Source of the DNA: an uncultured Chloroflexus sp.
GTDB taxonomy: Bacteria > Chloroflexota > Chloroflexia > Chloroflexales > Chloroflexaceae
Reading direction: 5' to 3'
Assembly: GCF_937951745.1 (NCBI RefSeq)
Contig: NZ_CALFBQ010000016.1
Span: 1-64,000 of the forward strand
DNA length: 64,000 nt
Positions 44,096 to 52,638 of this stretch are shown here, piece by piece (position 1 is the first letter of the stretch; each line of letters begins with the position of its first letter). A program made the position numbers and the translations under genes. Below the pieces are notes generated by a model. That model worked only from the letters and a program-made list of their open reading frames with translations, was not told where the DNA came from and made no database searches.

Positions 44096-45193
44096 ATGAG
44101 CGAGCTTGCCGAAGAACTCACCCGCCTGACATGCGACCTGATCCGGTTTGAGACCATCGCCGGACGGCCTGATCAGTTGCAGGCAGCGATTAACTACGTT
44201 GCTAACTATTTGGCCAATGTGCCGGGCATTTATCTCGAACAAAGCAGCGCCGAAGGCAAACCGGCGTTAGTGGTCACGTTGCAGCCAACCCGCACGCCGC
44301 GCCTGATGCTGAACGGCCATTTGGACGTGGTGGTTGGTCAGCCGCACCAATTCGCGCCGGAGGTGCGCGATGGCCGGATCTATGGACGCGGCAGCCAAGA
44401 TATGAAAGGGAGCGTGGCGGTGATGATGCGCCTGATCCGCGATTTGGCCACCCGCCCTAACCCGCCCGACGTTGGTTTTCAATTCGTGACTGATGAAGAG
44501 ATTGGTGGACGCAACGGCACTGGCCGGCTGCGCGATGAAGGCTGGCAGTGCGCGTTTATGCTCTGTCTTGAACCGACCGATCTCGGTATCTTATTCGAGC
44601 ACAAAGGCGGCATGTGGGCCCAGTTGCGCCTCCCCGGTCGCGCCGCCCACGGTTCGCGGCCATGGGAAGGCGATAACCCGATCTACCGCCTGACCCAAGG
44701 TATTACCGCCATCACCGAACGTTATCCGCCGCCAACCGGCCCGCACGATTGGCGCACCTCAGTCACGCCGACCGAAATTCGGGTTGGGGCTGGTTCACGT
44801 AATCAGGTGCCGGCTGAAGCGCTGGTGACGTTTGATATCCGCTGGACTGCTGATACGACGCCGGAGGCGATTCAAGCCGATCTGCAAGCTGCCTTCCCTA
44901 CCGCCGAATTGGTCAGCGTGATGGCCAGCGCCGGTCTCCGCACTGACCCCGAACACCACGAGGTCAGTCAGATCGCCGAGTTGATCGAGCGCTACACCGG
45001 CCAGCCGCCGCGCTTCTACCGCGAACATTTCGCTACCGATGCGCGCTACTATTCGCATATCGGCGTGCCCGCCATTTGCCTCGGCCCAGTGGGGAAAGGG
45101 TTGCATTCAGCAGAAGAATGGGTCGAAATCGCGAGTCTGGTGACCCTCTATCAGATCATTACCGGCTATATTGACACTCTGCACGAGCGGTAA
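44096..45193 (+). CDS. M20-family metallopeptidase (ArgE/DapE-like)
   Basis: A 365-residue zinc amidohydrolase of the acetylornithine deacetylase / succinyl-diaminopimelate desuccinylase / carboxypeptidase G2 group. Metal motifs: 'LNGHLDVVVG' (His-x-Asp), 'GRGSQDMKGSVA' (bridging Asp), 'TDEEIGG' (catalytic Glu pair) and a late His in 'GKGLHSAEEW'. The dimerisation domain lies between (about 170-280). The true substrate is not clear from sequence; no arg or dap genes are next to it. It has its own promoter and a structured leader. Confidence 0.88.
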   Translation: MSELAEELTRLTCDLIRFETIAGRPDQLQAAINYVANYLANVPGIYLEQSSAEGKPALVVTLQPTRTPRLMLNGHLDVVVGQPHQFAPEVRDGRIYGRGSQDMKGSVAVMMRLIRDLATRPNPPDVGFQFVTDEEIGGRNGTGRLRDEGWQCAFMLCLEPTDLGILFEHKGGMWAQLRLPGRAAHGSRPWEGDNPIYRLTQGITAITERYPPPTGPHDWRTSVTPTEIRVGAGSRNQVPAEALVTFDIRWTADTTPEAIQADLQAAFPTAELVSVMASAGLRTDPEHHEVSQIAELIERYTGQPPRFYREHFATDARYYSHIGVPAICLGPVGKGLHSAEEWVEIASLVTLYQIITGYIDTLHER

Positions 45194-45273
45194 ACGCACA
45201 ATGCCTTCCCACCGGCTCGCGCTGCCACAGAGAGCGAATTCACAACGTATCGAATCAGAAGTTCACACCAGCT

Positions 45274-46416
45274 ATGCTTTACCTATTACAAACCCTACCC
45301 GGCCTTGCCGCGCTCACGTGGCGCGAAGTTGAACAAAAGATCCGGCCTGACTCTGATCGACCAGCGCCGCGCCAAGTCGGCATCCGTGGCGTACCGGCTC
45401 GCAACGACCTCATCTTGCTCGACCATCAAGGTTCACCGCGCCCGCTGTTGGCGTTGCGCACGATCGAGGATGTCTTTGTCGTTGCCACCCGCGGCTTTAA
45501 AATCGCGCCCGATGATCGCGGCCTGCGCCAGATCTATGCTGCCACCCGTAATGAAGAGGCGGTTAAACCAGCGCTCGACGTTTGGCGGCGGTTGAATGGC
45601 GGCAAACGCAACGGCACCTTTCGCGTCGTAACGCGCATCGTTGGCAAGCACAGCTTTCAGCGCCGCGAGTTGGGCCGCGCCGTCGCCGACGCAATGCGCG
45701 ATGGCTGGCCGGGACGCTGGCAGCCCATCGAGGAGGAGGCCGATCTGGAAGTGTGGGCAACGTTGCTCGAACAAGAACTGATCGTAGCGATCCGGCTCTC
45801 TGACGCCTCGTTGCGCCTACGCGGCAAGATTGCCCACCTGCCGGCCTCGCTGCGCCCAGCCCTAGCGGCAGCGATGGTGATGTTGACCCATCCGGCTGAA
45901 GATGACATCTTTCTCGACCCGATGGCCGGCGTTGGCACCTTGTTGCTCGAACGAGCGGCAGCGGGACCGTTTACCGCGCTGTACGGCGGTGACATCAGCC
46001 CGGCGGCAGTGACGGCGATGCAGGCCAATTTGCGCAGCGTGCGGGGCCAGATCGAAGTACGGCGCTGGAATGCGACGAAGTTACCATTGCCTGACGCAAG
46101 CGTAACCAAGGTGGCGGTGAATCTGCCCTTCGGCACCCAGATCGGCGAGGGCGAAGACCTTGAAGATCTGTACCGTGATGTACTGTATCAGATTGCCCGC
46201 GTGCTCAAGCCGGGAGGAAGACTGGTGACGCTCGTCGCCGATCAACAACTGCTCGATCGCGCTCGCGCTCAGGCAGCACCGGTCTTGCGCGCTATCGCCC
46301 GCCACCGGGTGCTGGTGCTCGGCCACCGCGCGACCATCTGCGAACATATTCGCGTGGCCGGTACGGCAACTCCGCCGCCACCACTGCTGTCCCCTGAAGA
46401 TGACGACTGGGAGTAA
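45274..46416 (+). CDS. THUMP-domain RNA methyltransferase (Trm14/RlmL-like)
   Basis: A 380-residue RNA m2G-type methyltransferase. The N-terminal 165 residues have a THUMP-like RNA-binding region with its lead-in segment ('MLYLLQTLPGLAALTWREVE'). The C-terminal Rossmann domain binds AdoMet at 'LDPMAGVGTLLLE' and has 'VNLPFGTQI' in place of the usual N-P-P-Y catalytic motif, as in Trm14/TrmN relatives. The likely target is tRNA G6 or a 23S rRNA guanine. The small membrane protein gene follows after three bases. Confidence 0.85.
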   Translation: MLYLLQTLPGLAALTWREVEQKIRPDSDRPAPRQVGIRGVPARNDLILLDHQGSPRPLLALRTIEDVFVVATRGFKIAPDDRGLRQIYAATRNEEAVKPALDVWRRLNGGKRNGTFRVVTRIVGKHSFQRRELGRAVADAMRDGWPGRWQPIEEEADLEVWATLLEQELIVAIRLSDASLRLRGKIAHLPASLRPALAAAMVMLTHPAEDDIFLDPMAGVGTLLLERAAAGPFTALYGGDISPAAVTAMQANLRSVRGQIEVRRWNATKLPLPDASVTKVAVNLPFGTQIGEGEDLEDLYRDVLYQIARVLKPGGRLVTLVADQQLLDRARAQAAPVLRAIARHRVLVLGHRATICEHIRVAGTATPPPPLLSPEDDDWE

Positions 46417-46419
46417 CAC

Positions 46420-46605
46420 ATGACGCGCCGAATCCGTTCGCTGACCAGCACGTTGATCATTGTGTTCGTCTTTTGGTTGATCTGGTCGCGGCTGCACATT
46501 GTGATCTGGGTGCAAATGCCGTGGTGGGGATTATTGCTGTTGGCAATCGGGATCTATTTGGTGATCGATTACGGGATCGATCAGGTGTTTGGCCGACGGC
46601 GGTAA
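46420..46605 (+). CDS. Small two-helix membrane protein
   Basis: A 61-residue protein with a basic start (MTRRIR), two hydrophobic helices (about residues 9-22 and 32-50, rich in Trp) and a basic end (FGRRR). It begins three bases after the methyltransferase stop, with GGGAG in the end of that gene as ribosome site, so it is likely translated. No family recognised. Confidence 0.65.
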   Translation: MTRRIRSLTSTLIIVFVFWLIWSRLHIVIWVQMPWWGLLLLAIGIYLVIDYGIDQVFGRRR

Positions 46606-46611
46606 AGGCAA

Positions 46612-46641
46612 GGTAGAGCATAGCGACGCTATGACCCTACC
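46612..46641. terminator. Bidirectional hairpin, family A
   Basis: GGTAG-ag-CATAGCG (46612-46625) pairs with CGCTATG-acc-CTACC (46627-46641) around a single A, with a small internal mismatch. It lies between convergent genes and matches the core of the 14608 palindrome. Confidence 0.7.
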
Positions 46642-46649
46642 GCCGCTCT

Positions 46650-47111
46650 TTACCGTGGCAATCCCAACGTCGCCATCACCGCCTCTTCGCGGGCGCGCAT
46701 AGCGGCCTCGTCAGCGGGGCCGCGCTCGTGGTCATAGCCGAGCAGGTGCAACACGCCATGCACAGTCAGGTAGGCCAATTCACGGGCTGGACTGTGACCA
46801 TACTCTGCGGCTTGCGCCAACACGCGCTGGTATGAGATCGCAATATCGCCGAGATAGCGCGGCTGATCGGGCGCAACCACAAACGGCCCCCGATCACCGT
46901 CATCGGCGAAGGAGAGAACATCGGTTGGCGCGTCAACCCCGCGAAAATCACGGTTGAGCCGGTGCAATTCGGCATCGGTGGTAATGCGAATGCCAAGCTC
47001 GCACCCGGCAGGCGCTTGTTCATTGGCCAGCGCCGTGTGCGCAGCCCGTTCGACCAACGTCGCATCAACCTCGATCCCCTCATCAATCAGCACTTCAATG
47101 GTATAGCTCAT
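46650..47111 (-). CDS. ybeY: Endoribonuclease YbeY
   Basis: A 153-residue zinc-dependent RNase needed for 16S rRNA 3' maturation and ribosome quality control. The metal motif H-x3-H-x5-H appears in 'TVHGVLHLLGYDHE'. The N-terminal ferredoxin-like half contains 'FRGVDAPTDVLSF', highly typical for the family. Third gene of a minus-strand run (ppa, Nudix, ybeY), 80 bases after the Nudix gene. Confidence 0.95.
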   Translation of the reverse strand: MSYTIEVLIDEGIEVDATLVERAAHTALANEQAPAGCELGIRITTDAELHRLNRDFRGVDAPTDVLSFADDGDRGPFVVAPDQPRYLGDIAISYQRVLAQAAEYGHSPARELAYLTVHGVLHLLGYDHERGPADEAAMRAREEAVMATLGLPR

Positions 47112-47191
47112 AGCCCGCGCGTCCCTCGCAAAAAAAACGACACAGAGGATCGCGCTATTGACGGCTGCGACCCTCTGCCGTCTAAGCCAGC

Positions 47192-47650
47192 TTACGGTTT
47201 TGATTCATCGGCAGCGTGCTGTAATGCCTGCTGCGCCAGCAAAAGCACGTCGCGCTCGCGCTCGAACGAAACGCGGCGCAGCGCTTCGTCAAGCGGAAAC
47301 CAACGGGCATCATCAACCTCTCCCGCTTGTGGCCGCACCTCGCCCCGTTCGTAGCGCAGCAGAAAGAGATCGACGTATTTATGCACCCGGCCCGCGCCCG
47401 ACCGAAACCAATACTCGATTGTCGCCAGATGCCGCTCAACTACACCCTCCAAACCGGTCTCTTCGGCAACTTCACGCACGGCGGCGGCCTCAGCGGTCTC
47501 ACCGCGATTGACGTGCCCTTTGGGCAGCCCCCAGCGTTCGCCGCGATCGGTGGCAATCAGCGCCACTTCGATCTGCGCGGCGACGATCCGGTAAATAACA
47601 CCGCCAGCCGAATAAGCTGTGCGATGTGACAAAGAACGGCGTGAAGTCAT
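47192..47650 (-). CDS. Nudix hydrolase
   Basis: A 152-residue nucleoside-diphosphate-type hydrolase. The Nudix box is complete: 'GHVNRGETAEAAAVREVAEE' followed by TG. The region before it ('GERWGLPKGH') resembles diadenosine polyphosphate hydrolases and bacterial RNA 5'-pyrophosphohydrolase-like members. The substrate is not fixed. It starts 11 bases after the ppa stop, so both are likely in one transcript, which makes sense because Nudix reactions can release pyrophosphate. Confidence 0.9.
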   Translation of the reverse strand: MTSRRSLSHRTAYSAGGVIYRIVAAQIEVALIATDRGERWGLPKGHVNRGETAEAAAVREVAEETGLEGVVERHLATIEYWFRSGAGRVHKYVDLFLLRYERGEVRPQAGEVDDARWFPLDEALRRVSFERERDVLLLAQQALQHAADESKP

Positions 47651-47661
47651 GGATGTCCGAG

Positions 47662-48213
47662 TCAGGCACGCTTAAGCACACGACCGGCCCGCATATCCCA
47701 ATAGCGATCGATCGAGTACTGAATCCGCTCGCGAGCGACATCCGCCGACTCCCAGCCGACCGGCTCGACCCGTGAGCCTTCAAGGTCTTTGTACACGGTA
47801 AAGAAGTGTTCGACTTCGCGCAAGTAGTGCGCCGGCAAGGCGGTGTAGTTGTGGTAATCGGCGAAGAAGGGATCGTACTGCAACACTGCCAGCACCTTAT
47901 CATCCGGCTCACCCTTATCGAGCATGCGGAACAGACCTAGCGGGCGCGCTTCGACAATGCAGCCGGGGAAGGTCGGCAGGTTGGTCATCACCAACACATC
48001 AAGCGGATCGCCGTCGTCGTAGTAGGTCTGCGGCATAAAGCCATAATCACCGGGGTATTGCACCGCCGAATAGAGCACCCGGTCGAGGCGAAACGCGCCG
48101 ATCCGCTTGTCGAACTCATACTTATTGCGCGATCCCTTTGGAATTTCAACCACGACGTGAATCACATTCGGAACGTCTGGGCCGGGCTCCAGATCGTGCC
48201 ACAGGTTCTGCAT
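47662..48213 (-). CDS. ppa: Inorganic pyrophosphatase
   Basis: A 183-residue soluble family I pyrophosphatase, hydrolysing PPi to drive biosynthesis. The signature 'DDGDPLDVLV' with three metal-binding Asp is intact; 'EIPKGSRNKYE' and 'YPGDYGFMPQT' are also diagnostic. The start at 48213 has GAGG upstream and removes a non-conserved GTG extension at 48225. First gene of the ppa-Nudix-ybeY run. Confidence 0.96.
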   Translation of the reverse strand: MQNLWHDLEPGPDVPNVIHVVVEIPKGSRNKYEFDKRIGAFRLDRVLYSAVQYPGDYGFMPQTYYDDGDPLDVLVMTNLPTFPGCIVEARPLGLFRMLDKGEPDDKVLAVLQYDPFFADYHNYTALPAHYLREVEHFFTVYKDLEGSRVEPVGWESADVARERIQYSIDRYWDMRAGRVLKRA

Positions 48214-48285
48214 TGGTAGCCTCACTCGTATAACGTAACTTGACCCATTACCGCAAGATTATAACACGTCATGGCAGCAAAGAAT

Positions 48286-48317
48286 CGGAGAGACGCCGGC
48301 TCCACAACGTCTCTCCG
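48286..48317 (-). terminator. Terminator of the beta-propeller lipoprotein gene
   Basis: CGGAGAGACG / CGTCTCTCCG, a 10-bp perfect stem with a 12-base loop, 15 bases past the stop codon on the minus strand. Confidence 0.6.
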
Positions 48318-48331
48318 CTGTGCTCATTCCC

Positions 48332-50041
48332 TTATCGAGCAGCCAGCGCCAGCGCAATCCCGCTGGCCCGATAGCGCGGCCATTCGGCTTGTGACGCGTA
48401 GCTGATGATAACCGCGTTTGCCGCCAACCGCGCGACCCCGGCGATGGCGCTGCCGTTGGCCGCTTGACCAGTGAAGGTGATCAGGCGGCTACCGTCAGGG
48501 AGCTGGTACGGCGCTTCAGCTTGGGCAACCGTGACCCAATCAGCGACCGCTTGCGACCATCCCGCCTCGCTTAGCACTGCCGGATCGGCCACCGCGCGCC
48601 GGCCCACCAACCGGCCATTGCCGGTCGCCGCCAACTCGCCGGGTTGCGCGACCGGTAGCACTTCCCATTCCGCCGGAACCATGATTGCGCCGGTATCGAT
48701 CTGGGCCGTTGCCAACCCAACTGGCGCCCAGATCAGCGGGCTGGCGTAATCAACGATTGTCGTCAACCGCCGTTGCGGTTCGCCAGTGGGCGAGAGTTGC
48801 CACAACTCACCGGCAGTCGCCTCAGCATAGAGTGGCTGATTGCGATCAGCGGTTGGGTTCCAGCCAGAGGGTACCAGCACCGCCAACGTATTGCCGTCAG
48901 GCGACCATGCCGCCGCCGCCACGCGCGGAATACGGGCCACGAACTGGCCGCGCAGCGTCAGATCACCACCCGGCAATGTCTCGCGCCGCTCACCGCGCAG
49001 CTCGACCAGCGCCAGCCCCCAGATATCGTAACCGGTGAAACCACGGGCATCGCTAAAGTTATACTCCACCAGCGCCAAGCGCTGACCATCGGGGGCAAAC
49101 ACAGGCGGACGGTGCCAACCCGCGCCAGCCAGTGTGGGCATGCCGCCACCCTCGCTGCTGCCGGCAATCATCGTCAGATTAATATCAACCAGTGCCTGAT
49201 AGCCGAGAAACCGTTGATAGGCCACCTCACGCGCATCGGGCGACCACGCCGGCCCATAGACGAGATAGCCCGCCTCAACCGAGCCATCGGCACTGGCGAA
49301 GTCCCACGCATTGGCGCCAGCCCGATTCACTAGCCGGATCGTGTTGGTTTGGCCGGGGAAAGGCAAAAAGTCAGGTTGCGCAGTTGGCGGCGTCGTATAT
49401 GCCAACCGACGGCCATCAGAGGCGAACACCGGATCGCAACCGGGGCCGATGGCGCGTTCAGTAAAGGTGGGCAGATCGACAATAGTGACCGTCGCCGCTG
49501 CACACCAGCGACTCCAGCGCTCCCAATCGAACGGCAAAACCGGCGATTCGGCGGCAGCAGCATAGGCGAGCGACAAGCCATCAGGCGTCCAACTTAGACC
49601 ATACGCCGCGCGACCCCGCACCAGCACCTGCGCCTCACCGCTTTGGCGATCGATCACACTAATAGTTTGGCCATGCGCAATTGCAATCTGCCGGCCAGCA
49701 GCATCAACGGCGACATCGCGCACCTCAGCGGCCAGCACCCGCTCACGCCCGCTCACCGGATCGAGCGCCACCAGTGACCCATTCCGCAAAAAGAGAATCT
49801 CAGCCGGATAGGCCGGCGCCACAACGTGCGTTTGAGGCAACGGCGTGGGCGAAACCGGCGCTGGCGTAGCTGAAATGGTCGGCGTCAAGGTTGGCACAGC
49901 CGTCGGCAACGTGACCGTTGCGGTCGCCGGCACAGCGGTGGGTGAAGCAATCGGCGAAGTCGGCGCTGGTGTTGGCGGCAGCGACGCTGCGCCGCACCCG
50001 GTAAGAACGAGCAGCCAGAGCAGCCAGAGACGGTGCAACAT
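48332..50041 (-). CDS. Lipoprotein with WD40/TolB-like beta-propeller
   Basis: A 569-residue exported lipoprotein. The lipobox is 'LVLTGC' (Cys16), with the start at ATG 50041 (GGAAGG upstream). A Pro/Thr-rich tether of about 60 residues follows. The rest shows PD40/TolB-type propeller blades ('GLSWTPDGLSLAYAAA', 'PAWSPDAREVAYQR', 'AAWSPDGNTLAVLVPS'). The last 140 residues differ and may be a separate domain. Role unknown; possibly a cell-surface binding scaffold. Flanked by a terminator and, upstream, a family A hairpin. Confidence 0.82.
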   Translation of the reverse strand: MLHRLWLLWLLVLTGCGAASLPPTPAPTSPIASPTAVPATATVTLPTAVPTLTPTISATPAPVSPTPLPQTHVVAPAYPAEILFLRNGSLVALDPVSGRERVLAAEVRDVAVDAAGRQIAIAHGQTISVIDRQSGEAQVLVRGRAAYGLSWTPDGLSLAYAAAAESPVLPFDWERWSRWCAAATVTIVDLPTFTERAIGPGCDPVFASDGRRLAYTTPPTAQPDFLPFPGQTNTIRLVNRAGANAWDFASADGSVEAGYLVYGPAWSPDAREVAYQRFLGYQALVDINLTMIAGSSEGGGMPTLAGAGWHRPPVFAPDGQRLALVEYNFSDARGFTGYDIWGLALVELRGERRETLPGGDLTLRGQFVARIPRVAAAAWSPDGNTLAVLVPSGWNPTADRNQPLYAEATAGELWQLSPTGEPQRRLTTIVDYASPLIWAPVGLATAQIDTGAIMVPAEWEVLPVAQPGELAATGNGRLVGRRAVADPAVLSEAGWSQAVADWVTVAQAEAPYQLPDGSRLITFTGQAANGSAIAGVARLAANAVIISYASQAEWPRYRASGIALALAAR

Positions 50042-50171
50042 CGGGATCACGTCCTTCCTGCAAGCAGACACATCCTCATCTTGGAGAGTTGCGGCAACCA
50101 CCGAACGCACGCAACAATCCCTTTTACTATAAAGATGAACGTGATCGATCGTTAGTTCCCGCGGTAGCGGC

Positions 50172-50196
50172 AGGGACAGAGCGTTGCTCTGTCCCT
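50172..50196 (-). repeat. Hairpin after the PpiC/SurA-like gene, family A
   Basis: AGGGACAGAGC / GCTCTGTCCCT, an 11-bp perfect stem with loop GTT, flanked by GGTAG (50163) and CTACC (50198-50202). It lies just beyond the stop of the minus-strand gene at 50205 and likely ends its transcript. Confidence 0.7.
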
Positions 50197-50204
50197 ACTA
50201 CCGG

Positions 50205-51149
50205 TTACGGCTGCGTTAACGTTGTTAGATCAACCAGAATTTCAATTTTGCCGGCTGACTGGGCTGCGCTGCGCAACTCGGTCACCCACGGCAAGAAGGT
50301 AGTGCTAAACGCCTCTTGGCCGGCAGGCGTATCGAGCAGCATCCGGTCATCAAACGAACGCACCTCTGGCCCGCCGGTCACTTCGATAATGTGCCAGCCA
50401 TAATCGGTCTGCACCAAGCGCAGCTCACCCGGCTTCATACTGAACACCGCCTCTTCAAACGGTGCGACGTACAAACCACGCGGCGCCCAACCCAAATCGC
50501 CACCTTGGGCTGCCGACCCCGGATCATCCGAGCGCGTACGGGCCAGTGCAGCGAAATCACCACCATTTTGCAATTCAGCCAGAATCGCTTCAGCCGTAGC
50601 TTTTCGGCTCTCAGCTTCTTCGGGCGTGGCCGACACCAAAATGTGGCGCGCACGCACCTGCTCGGCCGTCGTATGCTTGAGCAACATCTGCTCGATCAAG
50701 GCATCACGCCGTAGCAACCGGCGCAACTCTGCCTCATCGGCAATGTTGTTGCTTTGCAGAAACGCTATAAATTGCGCCTCATCGCCACCAGCTTGCGCCA
50801 GCCGCAACTGGGTCACTTGCTCGTCGATTTTGGTCTCATCGACGGTAGCGCCCTCTTGCATAGCGGCCTGCACGACTAACTCAACATCGATCATCTGATC
50901 AAGCAATGTTTTTGGATCAGCTCCCGGTAAATAAAAACGATCAAAATCTCGCCGCAAGATAAATCCGTCGCCAACTCGCGCAATCACCCCTTCCGGCGCT
51001 GAAGTAGTTGCAGCGGTTGGCGCCGGTGGCGCACTGGTCGTTGGCGAACCGGCCACCGTCGGCCCCGACGACCCACCACAGGCGGTTAGCAAAAGGCTCG
51101 CGGCCAAGACCAGCCACGCAGCGCGACGAACAAACCAATCTAGCCTCAC
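50205..51149 (-). CDS. Lipoprotein peptidyl-prolyl isomerase (SurA/PrsA-like)
   Basis: A 314-residue foldase outside the membrane. The start is GTG at 51149, set by AGGAG seven bases in front; an upstream in-frame GTG at 51173 has no ribosome site. Lipobox 'LLLTAC' with the Cys near residue 24. A short Pro/Thr/Ser linker, a helical SurA-N-like region (about 60-180) and a parvulin domain ('RARHILVSA', 'GGDLGWAPRGLYVAPFEEAV', 'GWHIIEV') follow. It helps fold exported proteins. Confidence 0.9.
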   Translation of the reverse strand: MRLDWFVRRAAWLVLAASLLLTACGGSSGPTVAGSPTTSAPPAPTAATTSAPEGVIARVGDGFILRRDFDRFYLPGADPKTLLDQMIDVELVVQAAMQEGATVDETKIDEQVTQLRLAQAGGDEAQFIAFLQSNNIADEAELRRLLRRDALIEQMLLKHTTAEQVRARHILVSATPEEAESRKATAEAILAELQNGGDFAALARTRSDDPGSAAQGGDLGWAPRGLYVAPFEEAVFSMKPGELRLVQTDYGWHIIEVTGGPEVRSFDDRMLLDTPAGQEAFSTTFLPWVTELRSAAQSAGKIEILVDLTTLTQP

Positions 51150-51405
51150 AAATAGACTCCTCTCCAAAACCACGTCGTGGACGTATCACAAGCAATACGC
51201 CGCAGTGTGCTCTCATCCTACCACATATTGCAGACCAAAACGAACAAGGATGCTATTTCATGCAGAACGACAACGCGCCCCGGCGATCATACGCAACAAA
51301 ACCTTTGCATCAAAGTGTGGTAAGATGGCGCGCTAGTGAGGCGAAACAACGTTTGCCTAGATTACAAGCTGCGCTACACCAACTGATGAGATGGAGGAAC
51401 AATCT

Positions 51406-52188
51406 ATGGGCCTTATGGAAGGCAAGAAGGGCCTGATTCTCGGCGTGGCCAACGACCGCTCGATCGCGTGGGGCATCGCACAGGCCCTGCATCGCGAAGG
51501 GGCGACGATTGGCTTTACCTACCTTGGCGAAGCGCTTGAGCGGCGCGTGCGCCCGTTGGCCGAGAGTCTCAACGCGCCCTTGATCGAGCCGTGCGATGTA
51601 TCAAAAGATGAAGACATCGCCGCATTGATGGAACGCGCCCACGAGACGTTTGGTCAGATCGATTTTCTCGTCCATGCGATCGCCTTCGCCAACAAAGAGG
51701 AATTGAGTGGCACGATACTCAACACGACCCGCGAAGGCTTCCGTATTGCGCTTGAGATTAGCGCCTATTCGCTGATTGCGCTAGTTAAGGCCGCCGAACC
51801 GATCTTTGCACCCAACGCGACTGTGCTGACGCTCAGCTACCACGGCGCGCGGCAGGTGATCGGCAGCTACAATGTGATGGGAGTCGCGAAGGCTGCGCTC
51901 GAAGCCAGCGTGCGCTATCTCGCTGCCGGTCTCGGCCCGCGCGGGATCCGGGTCAATGCAATCAGCGCCGGCCCGATCCGCACCCTCGCTGCTAGCGGCA
52001 TCTCAAACTTCCGCAGCTTGCACAAGCACTTCGCCGAATATGCACCGCTCCGCCGCAACGTGACTATCGAGGACGTCGGTAATGCTGCGCTTTACCTCTG
52101 CTCGCCATTGTCTGCCGGCGTCACCGGCGAAATTCATTATGTCGATGCCGGCTTTAACGCCATCGTACCCGGAAGCAGCGAAGAGTAG
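51406..52188 (+). CDS. fabI: Enoyl-[acyl-carrier-protein] reductase (NADH)
   Basis: A 260-residue SDR-type enoyl-ACP reductase, the last reductive step of fatty acid elongation. '[13 protein letters not shown]' is the FabI nucleotide-binding motif, and the catalytic Tyr/Lys pattern appears as '[16 protein letters not shown]'. ATG 51406 has GGAGG (51393-51397) eight bases upstream; an alternative ATG at 51415 is less likely. Upstream a TGTGG-TAAGAT extended -10 at 51321-51326 may be the promoter. Confidence 0.94.
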   Translation: MGLMEGKKGLILGVANDRSIAWGIAQALHREGATIGFTYLGEALERRVRPLAESLNAPLIEPCDVSKDEDIAALMERAHETFGQIDFLVHAIAFANKEELSGTILNTTREGFRIALEISAYSLIALVKAAEPIFAPNATVLTLSYHGARQVIGSYNVMGVAKAALEASVRYLAAGLGPRGIRVNAISAGPIRTLAASGISNFRSLHKHFAEYAPLRRNVTIEDVGNAALYLCSPLSAGVTGEIHYVDAGFNAIVPGSSEE

Positions 52189-52205
52189 CGGATCGAGTGG
52201 CAGTG

Positions 52206-52214
52206 TGCTACAAT
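52206..52214 (+). promoter_or_regulatory. Extended -10 before the pseudo-receiver gene
   Basis: TGCTACAAT, 34 bases before the ATG at 52249 and 18 bases after the fabI stop. Confidence 0.45.
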
Positions 52215-52248
52215 GGGGCAACATGCGCACTGCAATGCGGAGGAAAGC

Positions 52249-52605
52249 ATGGTAGAGATTGCAATTGTCTCAACCGATGGCGTAACGGCGCAACGGTTAG
52301 CGGCGCTCATCGCTAACCTTGACTTCCGCGTCACGACGTATACTCCTGATACGCTACCCGCAGAACTGCCAGCCCTGTTTATCGTAGCGATGCCGGTGCT
52401 GGCTTCGCCCGAAGAACAGGTGATCGAGCGCCTCCGCGCTGATGAGGCGACGGCGAACATCCCGATTGTGATTGCGAGCGCATTGCCGATGAACGAGTTG
52501 CAGTCGGTTCCCTACGCCAGCGATTGGACGATCGCGATCGTGCCGGAGCCAGTCGAGGCGAAGGTATTAATCGACACGATCAATTTCCTCTTAGGCAAGG
52601 GATGA
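52249..52605 (+). CDS. Stand-alone pseudo-receiver protein
   Basis: A 118-residue single-domain protein with the alternating strand/helix order of a CheY-type receiver ('MVEIAIVSTDGVTAQRLAAL' at the start). The position of the phosphoacceptor Asp falls in 'ALFIVAMPVLAS', which has no Asp, and the early acidic pair is absent. The start is set by GGAGGA. It probably acts as a protein-interaction module rather than a phosphorylated regulator. Convergent with nuoN. Confidence 0.7.
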   Translation: MVEIAIVSTDGVTAQRLAALIANLDFRVTTYTPDTLPAELPALFIVAMPVLASPEEQVIERLRADEATANIPIVIASALPMNELQSVPYASDWTIAIVPEPVEAKVLIDTINFLLGKG

Positions 52606-52617
52606 TTGTGTAGCAGG

Positions 52618-52638
52618 GGCGGGTCGTTACGACCCGCC
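52618..52638. terminator. Bidirectional hairpin overlapping the nuoN stop codon
   Basis: GGCGGGTCGT / ACGACCCGCC, a 10-bp perfect stem with a single central T, between convergent genes. The nuoN stop (52627-52629) lies at its centre. Confidence 0.65.
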
